Shown: piece by piece, positions 43,392 to 52,720 of the stretch
How the letters are laid out: each line of letters opens with the position of its first letter
Numbering within the stretch: position 1 is the stretch's first letter
Origin: Candidatus Melainabacteria bacterium
GTDB lineage: Bacteria > Cyanobacteriota > Vampirovibrionia > Obscuribacterales > Obscuribacteraceae
Length of the DNA: 64,000 bases
Assembly: GCA_003153555.1 (NCBI GenBank)
Contig: PLZS01000082.1
Coordinates: forward strand, 62,001-126,000
Direction of reading: 5' to 3'
Notes under the pieces: model-generated
Told to the model about the DNA's origin: nothing
What the model saw: the letters and a program-made list of their open reading frames with translations, nothing else
Database searches by the model: none
Made by a program: the position numbers and the translations under genes

Positions 43392-44237
43392 CTAGTCGAC
43401 TATTATTTGGCAGTTGGGCAAAAGCTTTTCTAGGGCGTCTTTTGACGCCACCAGGGCCGTGTCACTAATATCAAGTTTCGTCAGTCCAGTTAGTTCTGCA
43501 AGACTCGCCAGAGCAGAGTCGTTGACTTGAGTTCCCGAAAGGTTCAGCTCTTCCAGGCGAGTTAGAGAACGCAAAGGTGTAAGAGAGGAACTCATCACCT
43601 TCGTGTCGGACAAGTCCAGCTTGCATAGGTTGCTCAGATTCGCTAAAAAGCCTGTGCCCTCTCGACTAATGAGCGTTTGGCTCAAGTTTAATTCCTCGAG
43701 ACTTTTCATCGCCCCCAGTTTTCCTAAGGCCGAGTTTGTGTGCGGCTCATTGGCAAAATTAGCTACTCTGATGGGCAAACTTGCCAGTTGAGACTCAGTG
43801 CCCAGAAGCAGTAGAAGCCTAATTGCAAAGTCGTAGTCGTCATCACCAGTGCTTGTAACGGTCTTGAGCATAGCCATGAGCGCTTCTTGTGCTTCTACAA
43901 GAATTTGATCGGTAACCATTTGCAGGCGTTTTTCCAATTCTACTTGCTGACGATCGTTCGTTTCATCCAGATTGCGTTGCAGAACTCCGGCTAGAACTAC
44001 CGCTCGAAGCGGCGCCTGCGAAATTAACAAGGCAAAATTCTCGTCGCCGGCTAAAAGAAAACCGTCGACAAGATGGATTGTCCAATTCTCAAGATCGCCT
44101 CCGCTAGCAGTCGGCTCAATGAAATATCCTCGCCTTTCCAACCAGGCCGCATAGCGAAAGAAATGAGTGAGCACTTCATATTTGAACCAGAGCTGGTGTG
44201 CCCACCGCACTTTTTCATCTAGCTGAATTTCGCTCAC
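43392..44237 (-). CDS. Degenerate peptidase-like domain plus LRRs
   Basis: 281 residues from GTG 44237. The first 100 residues align with the peptidase-like domain of the 742-residue neighbour: DEKVRWAHQLWF against DELRHEWAHQLRW, ENW for ERW, and LISQAPLRAVVLAGVL for LIQQAPIQSVFLADAV. The HE of HExxH is replaced by VR, so the zinc site is lost. LRR units follow (about 165-275; LEELNLSQTLIS, LCKLDLSDTKV, LEELNLSGTQV, LTKLDISDTAL). The start GTG shares its G with the TAG of the upstream 1444-residue gene. It may be an immunity-like or decoy protein, or the detached end of a once longer protein. Confidence 0.7.
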   Translation of the reverse strand: MSEIQLDEKVRWAHQLWFKYEVLTHFFRYAAWLERRGYFIEPTASGGDLENWTIHLVDGFLLAGDENFALLISQAPLRAVVLAGVLQRNLDETNDRQQVELEKRLQMVTDQILVEAQEALMAMLKTVTSTGDDDYDFAIRLLLLLGTESQLASLPIRVANFANEPHTNSALGKLGAMKSLEELNLSQTLISREGTGFLANLSNLCKLDLSDTKVMSSSLTPLRSLTRLEELNLSGTQVNDSALASLAELTGLTKLDISDTALVASKDALEKLLPNCQIIVD

Positions 44238-47200
44238 TACTTAACGCCTAGTACTTCACTGGCAATGGTCGATACATCGCCGCCGTTGTATCCCCATTCG
44301 CGAAACTTTTCCACTTCCTTGAATTTCGCCATTGCCATATCTGGACTCAATTTCATTCCCTGAGACTGAGCATACTGGAAGAACTCGTGGACGCGATCAA
44401 TGTCATCAGACACCTTGCTGGCTGGTTTTGATGCGTACATTTTAGCAAGCGCAGGCATGTATTCCTCAGCAATAGGAAATTCCGCAGTCCACATCGCCAG
44501 TTCTTTTGCTGTTTGTGGGTCCATTGATGGGGCAAGCGAACGCAGCTTGGATACGACAAGCCCTTGTGGCGCCTCGCTTGCATCCATGCCCAGTTCACGC
44601 ACACTGCTCTCGGCCGCAATGACATCATCCCAGGTGACATTTTCAGGCAAATTTCTCTTCACTTCCAAAAGCGAACGAGCCATAGAGGGAGACAAATCAG
44701 GCTGCTTAAGTTCGACTCTCAGTTTCAGCGTATCTCTGGCTAGAGCCATCTTTTGCGGTTCAGTCAAATCAGAAAGAGTAGTGTCAGTTCGCGCCTCAGA
44801 ATCCAGATCCAGTTTCGCTCTGCCCAGAGCCACGCTGTCCGTAGCTGCCGCCCTGACGATGCCACCATTTTCGATGGCATCACCGAGGACTCGAATGGAC
44901 GGATATTCATTGAAAATTCGCTCGTTAGTCTTGCCGGCAAAATTGAATCGGGGTGGCGTACTTCCAAGTTTTCGCAAGGCTCTTGGATCAGATTCTGCAT
45001 ACAGTGAAGTTGCTTTATCCATGTTGCTCTTCAATGACCCAAGCGTGACCTCACGCTCAATGGAGTATGGCTGGTTCGGGTCAGCCGGCTCAATGCCGAC
45101 CAGATGTCCATCGTTGTATACGCGAACGGCTTTTATGTTTGAATTGGGAACGTTGCGCGGAAACTCGACATAAGAATCGTGGTAATTTGTCTGACCGACC
45201 GTCATTTCAACTGGTGTCATATTTGGTGCTTCAGGGTTGACACGAACATCGACGGCCGCTGCCATGCTTGGCAGAACGTCCTGGGCAAACTCGGTTTCGA
45301 TTCTCCTTGGCGTGAAAGAGCTATGGGCGCGATGCCTGAGCTGATTGTAGAAGGAACGCTCGGGCTCGCCAAGCTCGTTCAGATTTCTGCCAATTTGCTG
45401 CTCGAAGCGATTGATTTCGTTTGGCGTGGTCAAAACTTGTCTGCCTTCATCTGCTGTGAGACTATCAGCCTCGGCTGAGGTTAGCACTCTTCTGAACGAC
45501 GGGAAAGGCATATTGCCTGAACCGTAAGGACGCTCTAACGCTGTCAGATCTAGCTTCGGAACTTTGCTTCCTTCTGCCAGAAAACGGCTCAAAGACGCCT
45601 CTAACTCTGCATTCGTCAAAGGTCCGCCACCATATGGTCTATTTACTGGCAGTGCCCAATCGCCTTTGCCATCTCTTGCCTTACCTTCCACGGTGCTAGC
45701 GTCTTTAGCAAAGTCTACCGGCACCCACTTCTTCGTCTTAACGTTGAGGAAGGCGCCGTCTATGCCTGCCGAGTCTGCCAGTGATGCATTGGCAGATGGC
45801 ACAAACACCCAGCCGTCGCCTAACTGATCGTTGGCAGCCAAATCGCGCACTTGTTTTGAAGCGCGAAATTCGTCAATATGACCGCCTTTTTGACTGGCTG
45901 GCATATCAATCTGCAAGGAATGTCGAGTCAGATCGCTGTAGAGCTTGACCGCGCTGCTGTCAGCACCAGCCGCCATAATTTGCGAGAAGGCAATACGGAT
46001 ATTGCCGTCTGCACCCATATCCAGCAGTCTAATCACGTTTTTGCCGACTGCAGGACCGATCGATTTATTGCCCTCGAAGCCGCGGAAGGCATCTGAGACG
46101 TTATCTGTTTGTATTCTCATCGCGACTATTTCAGCAGGTGTAGCCGCGGACTTAATGTTGTAAATATCGAGTCGGTCACGCAGCACGCGCTGCATATCAG
46201 ACTTGAAGTCTACAGGCAAGTCGCTGACTTTGTCGAGCTGCGAAGCCAGTTGTGAGTAGCGTTGCACGTCTGCTGGATGAATGTCTGCTCTCAGCGCAAA
46301 ATCCAGATTGATACCGGGATTAGTGGCACGCAATTCTAGCAATTGCTTCAACGCCGGGGCGATTTGATCTAGCTGAGGCACGAGATCCAATTTCTTCGCC
46401 AGTGCCTGATACTCGCGTGGATCGGCAGCTCTGAGCTCCGCCTTAACGGCGTTCATGAACTCGATTCGATCTGCAGGAGAAAGTTCAGACGACCTGAGTT
46501 TATTTTCCACAGAATCAAGCTGCCGCTTTACGAGGGACAACTCATTGGGGCTGCTGCGCAGAACTTGATTGTCCCTGCCCAAAGCTCTAGCTATTTGTGG
46601 GTTTTCAGATGCCAGCGTGTTAGGGGAGACTTCCAACTTTACACCGTCGACCTTGGACAAACGAATCGTGCCATCAGAATTGGTGCCCTGAACGATCCAA
46701 CCGCCATCTTTTAGCCCGCCACTGCCAAGCGGAATTTCATACTCTTCACCGATCTTGGCTGTACGACCGGGATTGGACTGTGCTAACTGGTCGGCTGCTA
46801 TCGATGTGATACCATCCCGGCGGATGACGAGATCTCCTGAGTTGGCCGGTTTCTCATCTGACAGGCGCCATTGCATGTCGTCATGCGTGATCGCATCGCC
46901 TCGCTTAAGATTGAATTGTTCCGGCTTAGCAATAGCCGCTTCGCCTGTGCCAAATTCTCTGGCCGGCGTCAGATTTGCTAACTGATCTATTTCAGTGCCG
47001 AGGATGTTGTTTCTAGGGTCATAAACTAAATTTTCGCCCTTGAGATGCAACTCGGTAAAAGCATGATTGGGAGAGAACCCCGCCGGCAATCCACCAGATG
47101 GCACTTTGCCTAAATAGCCAGTGCTCATCGAAACATCGAGACCAAAATTATCGCCCAGTATTTTCATCAGCATCGCTTGCGGTTGACATGCTCCCGCACC

Positions 47201-48571
47201 TTCACCCAGGGCAGCGCGCTGAATGTAGTCTCCTAAGAGGATGCGCTTGTTGCCATTCTGGCTGCGAAACATGGCGTCTGCATCGTCAACGTGTTTGCTT
47301 GACCATCCAGCTGGTTCCATTTTCTCTTTTGAAAATGCTGCCAGCGCCTCTGCCAGTTTCTTTGGATCGTTTCTGAACTGGTCAAATTTGGCGTGAGCTT
47401 CAGCAATGGTATCGCGCAGCACAGCATCCCCAGCACGATCGTAGACGATGCCTGGGCGATTTGGATCTGTCCAATTGCCGTCAGGACCGACTCTGGTCTC
47501 TCCCGAGACGCTTTGAAATCCTTCCTGCAATTTGCCGCGCACCTGTCCACTTTCTTTATAAGCGTTCGACTGATTAACGGCCTTGGCGGTAGCGGCCACA
47601 TCTGCTTGACCGGGTCGCACCTGATATTCCATGACTGGGCGCACCTCAATTCTTGGGGTTTGCGCATCAATGCGTACGAAAGTTTCAGTGCCGTTTTCGA
47701 CAACCGGACGAGTCGCAGGTTCACCACCAATGGTGGCAAATGATCTAGCCTCTTCTGCATTAACAGGCTTGAAGTTTAGTGGCTCTGCAGATCCGGAAGC
47801 AAGTGGTTCCGCACCGGTGCGATACGAACCCCAGGCGGCTTGCGTCGCTGAGACTCCATGTGTTAACGCAGCAAGTGCACCGCCGATGGTGACGAAATCC
47901 ATCGCCGATTGTTTCAGCTCACTGCCGGTAGCAAACCGTCCCTGGCTGAGCAGCGCATGACCTTCAGCGCTGACGATGCCGGCTGGCACGCCTGCTATCA
48001 TGGTCGCTCCTACAGATTTGAAAGTGTTAGCCAGAGCGCTTGTAGCTGGTTTGAAGATTCCCAGCTTGGCTAAAGATTCCGAGGTCCCAGTCAAAGTGGC
48101 AAATGTCACACCATCCACGGCGGCATTACGAACACGCGCCCAGGATGGACTTTTCTCATCAGGCGAAACAGGGTTAAAAACTCCACCGTAAACGGCTCCA
48201 GAAAGACCGGCTTTAACAACAGACGACTCGAGAAAAGGCGTCATCGACAAACTTTTAGCCATGGATGTTCCGGCGAATCCATCTACGACCCGACCGACGC
48301 CTTTGGAGACGAGGAAATATGGCACGACCATACCGATGGCGCCGCCAATTTTTTGAGCGTAGCTATCGGCTGTCGATGTTGCTTCCGAAGGTGCGCCGAC
48401 GATCATCAGAGGTTTAATGTTTGTGCCGGTCACTTCGTTGACTAGCTGAGTTACGCCGTTAACTGGAGACTCGATTGCCGAATGGAACAAAGACTGCCCG
48501 AAGTCGCAAGCGATCGTGCCAACGCCCGTTTCCTTGTGCTGGTTGTCTTTGATTACGAACTCTTGTCCCAC
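44237..48571 (-). CDS. Giant modular protein: shared N-module, transglutaminase-like and other domains
   Basis: 1444 residues from GTG 48571 (AGAGGCG upstream, as in its paralogue). Residues 1-240 are the shared N-module. About 440-530 has a transglutaminase/papain-like set: Cys462 in GAGACQPQAML, His503 in PNHAFTELHL and Asp518 in LVYDPRNN. Helical stretches follow. Around 900-1000 comes a DEFRASKQVRDLA ... GWVFVPSANASLADSAGIDGAF ... WVPVDFAKD region, whose D...DFxK pattern hints at a PD-(D/E)xK nuclease-like fold (weak). The remainder is mixed, with the last 200 residues helical. No signal peptide. The gene looks like a polymorphic effector; this is inference from the modular plan. Confidence 0.7.
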   Translation of the reverse strand: MGQEFVIKDNQHKETGVGTIACDFGQSLFHSAIESPVNGVTQLVNEVTGTNIKPLMIVGAPSEATSTADSYAQKIGGAIGMVVPYFLVSKGVGRVVDGFAGTSMAKSLSMTPFLESSVVKAGLSGAVYGGVFNPVSPDEKSPSWARVRNAAVDGVTFATLTGTSESLAKLGIFKPATSALANTFKSVGATMIAGVPAGIVSAEGHALLSQGRFATGSELKQSAMDFVTIGGALAALTHGVSATQAAWGSYRTGAEPLASGSAEPLNFKPVNAEEARSFATIGGEPATRPVVENGTETFVRIDAQTPRIEVRPVMEYQVRPGQADVAATAKAVNQSNAYKESGQVRGKLQEGFQSVSGETRVGPDGNWTDPNRPGIVYDRAGDAVLRDTIAEAHAKFDQFRNDPKKLAEALAAFSKEKMEPAGWSSKHVDDADAMFRSQNGNKRILLGDYIQRAALGEGAGACQPQAMLMKILGDNFGLDVSMSTGYLGKVPSGGLPAGFSPNHAFTELHLKGENLVYDPRNNILGTEIDQLANLTPAREFGTGEAAIAKPEQFNLKRGDAITHDDMQWRLSDEKPANSGDLVIRRDGITSIAADQLAQSNPGRTAKIGEEYEIPLGSGGLKDGGWIVQGTNSDGTIRLSKVDGVKLEVSPNTLASENPQIARALGRDNQVLRSSPNELSLVKRQLDSVENKLRSSELSPADRIEFMNAVKAELRAADPREYQALAKKLDLVPQLDQIAPALKQLLELRATNPGINLDFALRADIHPADVQRYSQLASQLDKVSDLPVDFKSDMQRVLRDRLDIYNIKSAATPAEIVAMRIQTDNVSDAFRGFEGNKSIGPAVGKNVIRLLDMGADGNIRIAFSQIMAAGADSSAVKLYSDLTRHSLQIDMPASQKGGHIDEFRASKQVRDLAANDQLGDGWVFVPSANASLADSAGIDGAFLNVKTKKWVPVDFAKDASTVEGKARDGKGDWALPVNRPYGGGPLTNAELEASLSRFLAEGSKVPKLDLTALERPYGSGNMPFPSFRRVLTSAEADSLTADEGRQVLTTPNEINRFEQQIGRNLNELGEPERSFYNQLRHRAHSSFTPRRIETEFAQDVLPSMAAAVDVRVNPEAPNMTPVEMTVGQTNYHDSYVEFPRNVPNSNIKAVRVYNDGHLVGIEPADPNQPYSIEREVTLGSLKSNMDKATSLYAESDPRALRKLGSTPPRFNFAGKTNERIFNEYPSIRVLGDAIENGGIVRAAATDSVALGRAKLDLDSEARTDTTLSDLTEPQKMALARDTLKLRVELKQPDLSPSMARSLLEVKRNLPENVTWDDVIAAESSVRELGMDASEAPQGLVVSKLRSLAPSMDPQTAKELAMWTAEFPIAEEYMPALAKMYASKPASKVSDDIDRVHEFFQYAQSQGMKLSPDMAMAKFKEVEKFREWGYNGGDVSTIASEVLGVK

Positions 48572-48885
48572 GTCGCCTCTGCTGTAAGCTAATTGGCCCT
48601 TGCAGTCATACCGTATCTAGATACCCGAAATTGGCTGCTGATAATCATTTTGCGGGCGCGGAATTGCACCAAGGCTGGCATTTCTGCCAAGTTTGAGCCA
48701 AGTAAAACAGCTTCTCACGACTCCATAGCAACTGCTGCTGCATTTACATCAAACCGCATCAAACCGCTTGACTTGCCGATTTCGTCTTGTATTGCGCTCG
48801 ACTTACTATATGAATTAATAAATCGTTTAAAAAAAAGGATGGATCTGGCAGCGCCGAAGCGCTGCCAGCCCAACAATCAGAAAAC
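48572..48885. other. Intergenic region with beta-CASP gene terminator
   Basis: 314 bases between two minus-strand genes. CTGGCAGCGC (48845-48854) pairs with GCGCTGCCAG (48859-48868) around CGAA; on the minus strand a T run follows 8 bases after the stem, so it ends the beta-CASP transcript. Near 48610 is the palindrome GTATCTAGATAC, which partly resembles the flank of the copy at 39884. The promoter of the 1444-residue gene should be here but was not identified. Confidence 0.5.
48845..48868 (-). terminator. Terminator of the beta-CASP gene
   Basis: Perfect 10-bp G+C-rich stem with a tetraloop; T run (complement of the A run at about 48829-48836) slightly beyond. About 20 bases after the stop at 48886. 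Confidence 0.7.
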
Positions 48886-50457
48886 CTACAACACGAACTC
48901 TTGCTTCGGCTTGGGAACGATGACGTTCCAGCCGAGCGAAGCTCTGATATGCCCCTCGAGACCTTCCAGAGCATCGGGTTCGCCGTGCACGAGGAAGATG
49001 TTCTTGGGACGGCGTTCGAAGTGCCCCAACCAGCGAATCGTGTCCGAATAGTCCGCATGGGCGGAATAGTCAGGCATGAACTCGATAGTGGCGTGGATGC
49101 GCACATCCTTGCCGGCGATTCTCACCGATGAAGGACGCCGACTGGTATTGCCAGCCTTCATGTCGCCGACCAGTGCCTGACCGAGGGTGCCAGTGCCTTG
49201 ATAGCCGACGAACACAACGGTGCTCTGACGCGCCGGCAGCCGATGTTGAAGATGCTGCACGATGCGTCCGCCAGCCGCCATGCCACTTGACCCGATGACG
49301 ATGATCGGCTTGCTCTGGGGCTCGAGCAGGGCAACGGACTGCTGCCAATCGGGGCACAGAGTGTGGTCGGGAGTTGTGAACGGATCGATTCCGGACGCGA
49401 ACAACGCGCGCGTTTCGGCGTTAAACAGCTCGACGTGCTTGCGATGCGCCGCTGTCGACCGAATCGTCATCGGGCTGTCGATGAACACCGGAATCTGCGG
49501 GATTAGACCCTCGGACATCAGTTGGCGAAGATCGCTCATCACGATCTGGGCGCGACCGACGGCAAAAGCCGGAATCATGATCACGCCGCAGCCGTACTTC
49601 GAATGTGACTCCAGAGCCCGCTCGTAAGCACGATTGATGATGTCGGCGAGAACAGCGAAGCGATCACGACGAACGTGCAGCTTGTTGCCGTAGGTCGACT
49701 CGACCATGACGTAATCGGCGTTGCGAACCACTTCGAGCTGAGACAACAGAGGCATGTCGTAACGCCCGATGTTGCCGCTGAAACAGAAAGTGCGCTTGCC
49801 CGAGCCACTGCCGATTTCCAGGTTGACCACGGCTGAACCAAGGATGTGTCCCGCATCGGTGAAGGTGACGGCGATGCCTGGCGCCAGCTCATGTCGTTCG
49901 TTGTAGGAGAGAGGACGCAGGTGCTTCAGGGAAGCCTTGGCGTGGTCTTGGGTGTAAAGAGGCTGGCGCTGCGGAGTTTTTCCGGGCGACTTCTGTCCAT
50001 CAGAGGCACCACTCTCGGTGGCAGGAAGAAGCTTGCGATTGCGAGCGTTGGCACGCTTGACCGCCTCTTCTTGCAAGAAACCAGAGTCGGGCAGCATGAA
50101 TTGAAGCAGGTCGGCGGAAGCCTCAGTCAAGTAAGCGGGACCGGCGAAACCGTCTTTGACGAGCTTGGGAAGAAAACCAGAGTGGTCGATGTGAGCGTGG
50201 CTAATGACGATGAAGTTGATGTCGGAAGGCTTGATGCCGGCCGGCAAACGATTCATGAAGTCAGCGCGTTCGTCTTCGACCGTCAATCCGACGTCGACGA
50301 GAAAGCGAGTAACACGGTCGCGTTCGATGTATTCGAACAAATTCAATGAACCAGTTACGGCACCAGCGGCGCCGAGAACGTGAAGCTTCATGAGCGGTTG
50401 ACCGGTGCGTGCAACTCGCTTTTGTTCTTGTTTTGTCAAAGTAGTCTCCTTGTTCAT
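48886..50457 (-). CDS. Beta-CASP metallo-beta-lactamase (RNase-like)
   Basis: Up to 523 residues. ATG 50457 has little upstream, whereas TTG 50439 follows AAGGAG at normal distance, so the true start may be six codons in. The MBL core has HAHIDH (87-92), DAGHILGSA with His204 and a late YSAHADYSD; the beta-CASP part has SSGMAAGGR and VHGEPDA. These mark the CPSF73/YSH1-type RNA-processing nucleases. Motif 4, normally SGDIG with a metal-bridging Asp, reads SGNIG (Asn229 in ATG numbering). A polar insertion lies at about 145-170. The gene is G+C-rich with a strong ribosome site, unlike its neighbours. Activity may be changed by Asn229. Confidence 0.8.
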   Translation of the reverse strand: MNKETTLTKQEQKRVARTGQPLMKLHVLGAAGAVTGSLNLFEYIERDRVTRFLVDVGLTVEDERADFMNRLPAGIKPSDINFIVISHAHIDHSGFLPKLVKDGFAGPAYLTEASADLLQFMLPDSGFLQEEAVKRANARNRKLLPATESGASDGQKSPGKTPQRQPLYTQDHAKASLKHLRPLSYNERHELAPGIAVTFTDAGHILGSAVVNLEIGSGSGKRTFCFSGNIGRYDMPLLSQLEVVRNADYVMVESTYGNKLHVRRDRFAVLADIINRAYERALESHSKYGCGVIMIPAFAVGRAQIVMSDLRQLMSEGLIPQIPVFIDSPMTIRSTAAHRKHVELFNAETRALFASGIDPFTTPDHTLCPDWQQSVALLEPQSKPIIVIGSSGMAAGGRIVQHLQHRLPARQSTVVFVGYQGTGTLGQALVGDMKAGNTSRRPSSVRIAGKDVRIHATIEFMPDYSAHADYSDTIRWLGHFERRPKNIFLVHGEPDALEGLEGHIRASLGWNVIVPKPKQEFVL

Positions 50458-50938
50458 ATGCTCTTTCGAGCGTTTTATCGACTGCCCAAGTACGGCTCCT
50501 GAACAGTGCGTGAAGCGCCTGCTATCAGAGTCCAGACCAAGTTCGGCGACAAGATGCGGTAGTGCGAAGGGAGGAAGAGAGAAAAGGGCTTATATGCGCT
50601 AAAGAAGGTTGCCTGAGGAAAGAAGAAAAGAACGAACGCAATGACCCTATCAACCGGGCAACGAACAACTCAAGAACGACAGAGCTGCGTTGGGTTTCAG
50701 TTGTTATAAGCTCGCGCGAACGAGCATCCTTGCCCGTTTATTAATGTAGCTAAGCTCTCGCAACCCCTTAACAACGCTCAATTCGATGAAGAAAGCTAAA
50801 CTTACGCTTGCTTCGCTCTAAACTTGTAATTGATTAGGTCTTATTGGCAACCCCTGAATCGCGGGAGCTGCCATCGCGTCTCTGCCTCGAATGCTATAGT
50901 CGTCGAGGTTCGGAAAAATAGGATTGCTAACAAGAGAT
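50458..50938. other. Divergent non-coding region
   Basis: About 480 bases between the beta-CASP gene and the M48 gene. There is a small GCTCG/CGAGC hairpin near 50710-50730 and a purine-rich run at 50555-50640 on the + strand. No coding frame with a ribosome site and no clear promoter. Confidence 0.4.
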
Positions 50939-51778
50939 ATGCCAGATCAAGAAACATTGTATCAACGCGGTCCCGGCCTCAGTCCGCGACTGATCATCGC
51001 CTTATTAATTGCCGCCTTTTCGCTGATCAGTTACTTCGCCAGCACTAGCTACAATCCGATCACCGAAAAGAAGCAGCACCTTGATATGACACCGCGGCAA
51101 GAAATCGCCCTGGGACTTCAGTCCACTCCATCGATGGAGCGACAGTACGGCGGAGAATCTCACGATGCAGCCGCTACTGCGGAAGTAAAAGAAATCGGCA
51201 ATGAAATTGTTTCCAAAACTGACGCCGGCAAAACACCTTATAAGTTTGATTTCCACCTTCTTGCGGATAACGGAACAGTAAACGCTTTCGCGCTGCCAGG
51301 CGGTCAGGTCTTCATCACCGAAGCGCTTCTGAAAAAGCTAAAAACAAGAGGTGAAATTGCCACCACTTTGGCACACGAAATTGGGCACGTGGCAGCTCGC
51401 CACTCGGCTCAGCAAGTGGCTAAGCAACAGCTCACCCAAGGTTTGACGGGCGCCGCTGTCATGGCAACGTACGATCCAAATGATCCTTCTACCCAAAACA
51501 CCGCCGCCGTAGCAGCGCTTATAGGAGAAGTGGTTGGTCTAAAATTCGGCAGAAATGATGAACTAGAGGCAGATAAGTTGGGCGTACGCTTCGCTTCTGA
51601 CGCTGGTTACGACCCACGCTCCATGATCAGTGTTATGCAAACATTGGACAAAGTAGCCAAATCCAGAACACCAGAATTCTTCAGCACCCACCCAAATCCA
51701 GCCAATCGCATCACACACATTGAGCAAGCGATTGCCTCAAAATATCCCAACGGCGTCCCGGATGGCTTTGTCAAATAG
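50939..51778 (+). CDS. Membrane-anchored M48 metallopeptidase
   Basis: 279 residues from ATG 50939 (a TTG at 50924 is possible). One membrane helix spans about 16-36, then the catalytic domain with HEIGH (146-150), Glu210 in NDELEADKLG as third zinc ligand, and FSTHPNPANRITHIE near the end, the layout of the BepA/Oma1-like M48 group. These peptidases clear damaged envelope proteins. A hydrophobic stretch at about 185-200 may be a membrane hairpin. It is monocistronic as far as can be seen. Confidence 0.9.
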   Translation: MPDQETLYQRGPGLSPRLIIALLIAAFSLISYFASTSYNPITEKKQHLDMTPRQEIALGLQSTPSMERQYGGESHDAAATAEVKEIGNEIVSKTDAGKTPYKFDFHLLADNGTVNAFALPGGQVFITEALLKKLKTRGEIATTLAHEIGHVAARHSAQQVAKQQLTQGLTGAAVMATYDPNDPSTQNTAAVAALIGEVVGLKFGRNDELEADKLGVRFASDAGYDPRSMISVMQTLDKVAKSRTPEFFSTHPNPANRITHIEQAIASKYPNGVPDGFVK

Positions 51779-51847
51779 GCAGTGGCTGAAGTGCTGAAAC
51801 GTCAGATAAGACGCTCCAGCACTTCTTCTGTCGAAAATTTAAAACTG

Positions 51848-52498
51848 TTAGAATCCACTGTCGGCTGGATTTGTATCCTGCGAGTTGGCGCTCGAGTACG
51901 TGCGGTAAGCGGCACCGCCACCGGTGGTAGTCGAATAAGCTCTACTTGGGGGTGCTTGATACGAAGGAGCGGTGACAGGAAAGGTTGCAGGCGAAGTGGT
52001 TGGGATGTCATAAGAGGCGACAACTTGAACGTCGGGCGATGATACTAGGTTATAGGCTCCGCCGTTGGTGCCGCCTTGACTCCACTCCTGCCCACCCAGG
52101 AACTCATCCCGTCCCCAAGCATCCGGCAATCTTGAACCGTGACCTGTAGTCAAACCTGCATCTTGCTGCCCAGTGATGCCCGCGTTGATGCGATGTTCAG
52201 CTGTGAATCCGCCATAGAAGGGAGGCGGGGAATCACCGACGCCTTCATCACCGTATATTGCCTCGGCGCGTCCGGCCTTAATAGCGTTACTCACAAAGCT
52301 ATCTGTGCACGTGGCTGGCAAGCCATTACGAGTGCCTCCGGAGGCGGTGTAACCAAAGTGGGCGACGCTAGTGCGAGGCAGTCTGCCATTGTTGTTGGCG
52401 GCATCGGCAGCTGGAGTCACTATGACCACCGAGATGATCAGCAAAGTTATGGCTTGCATTGCTCTTTTAACAGACGCGCCAAAATTATGTGACTGCAT
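51848..52498 (-). CDS. Secreted hypothetical protein
   Basis: 216 residues. ATG 52498 with TTGGAGG upstream is chosen; the frame continues to 52621 without another site. A signal peptide covers about 1-33 (KRAMQAITLLIISVVIVTPAADA). The mature part is low-complexity and rich in Gly, Ser, Thr, Ala, Pro and Tyr, with GGTNGGAYNL and GGGAAYRTYSS. No domain recognised; a surface or matrix protein is possible. Confidence 0.65.
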   Translation of the reverse strand: MQSHNFGASVKRAMQAITLLIISVVIVTPAADAANNNGRLPRTSVAHFGYTASGGTRNGLPATCTDSFVSNAIKAGRAEAIYGDEGVGDSPPPFYGGFTAEHRINAGITGQQDAGLTTGHGSRLPDAWGRDEFLGGQEWSQGGTNGGAYNLVSSPDVQVVASYDIPTTSPATFPVTAPSYQAPPSRAYSTTTGGGAAYRTYSSANSQDTNPADSGF

Positions 52499-52720
52499 GA
52501 CAATGCCTCCAACTGGAACTTGTATAACTCGCCTGGAGCTCAACTGCGAGTTCCATGCTTGCAGTGTACGATTCAAATTTGGCGAAGTTTTGGCGTTTTG
52601 TAATTGCAATATTAAATCCAAAAGTAGCAGCTGAGAATGAACATTTGTGGTGACCGCAATATTGTTCAGAAAAGAGAACGCCGCTAGCTGCTAATCTGTA
52701 CACGTGATCCGAGAATCCAC

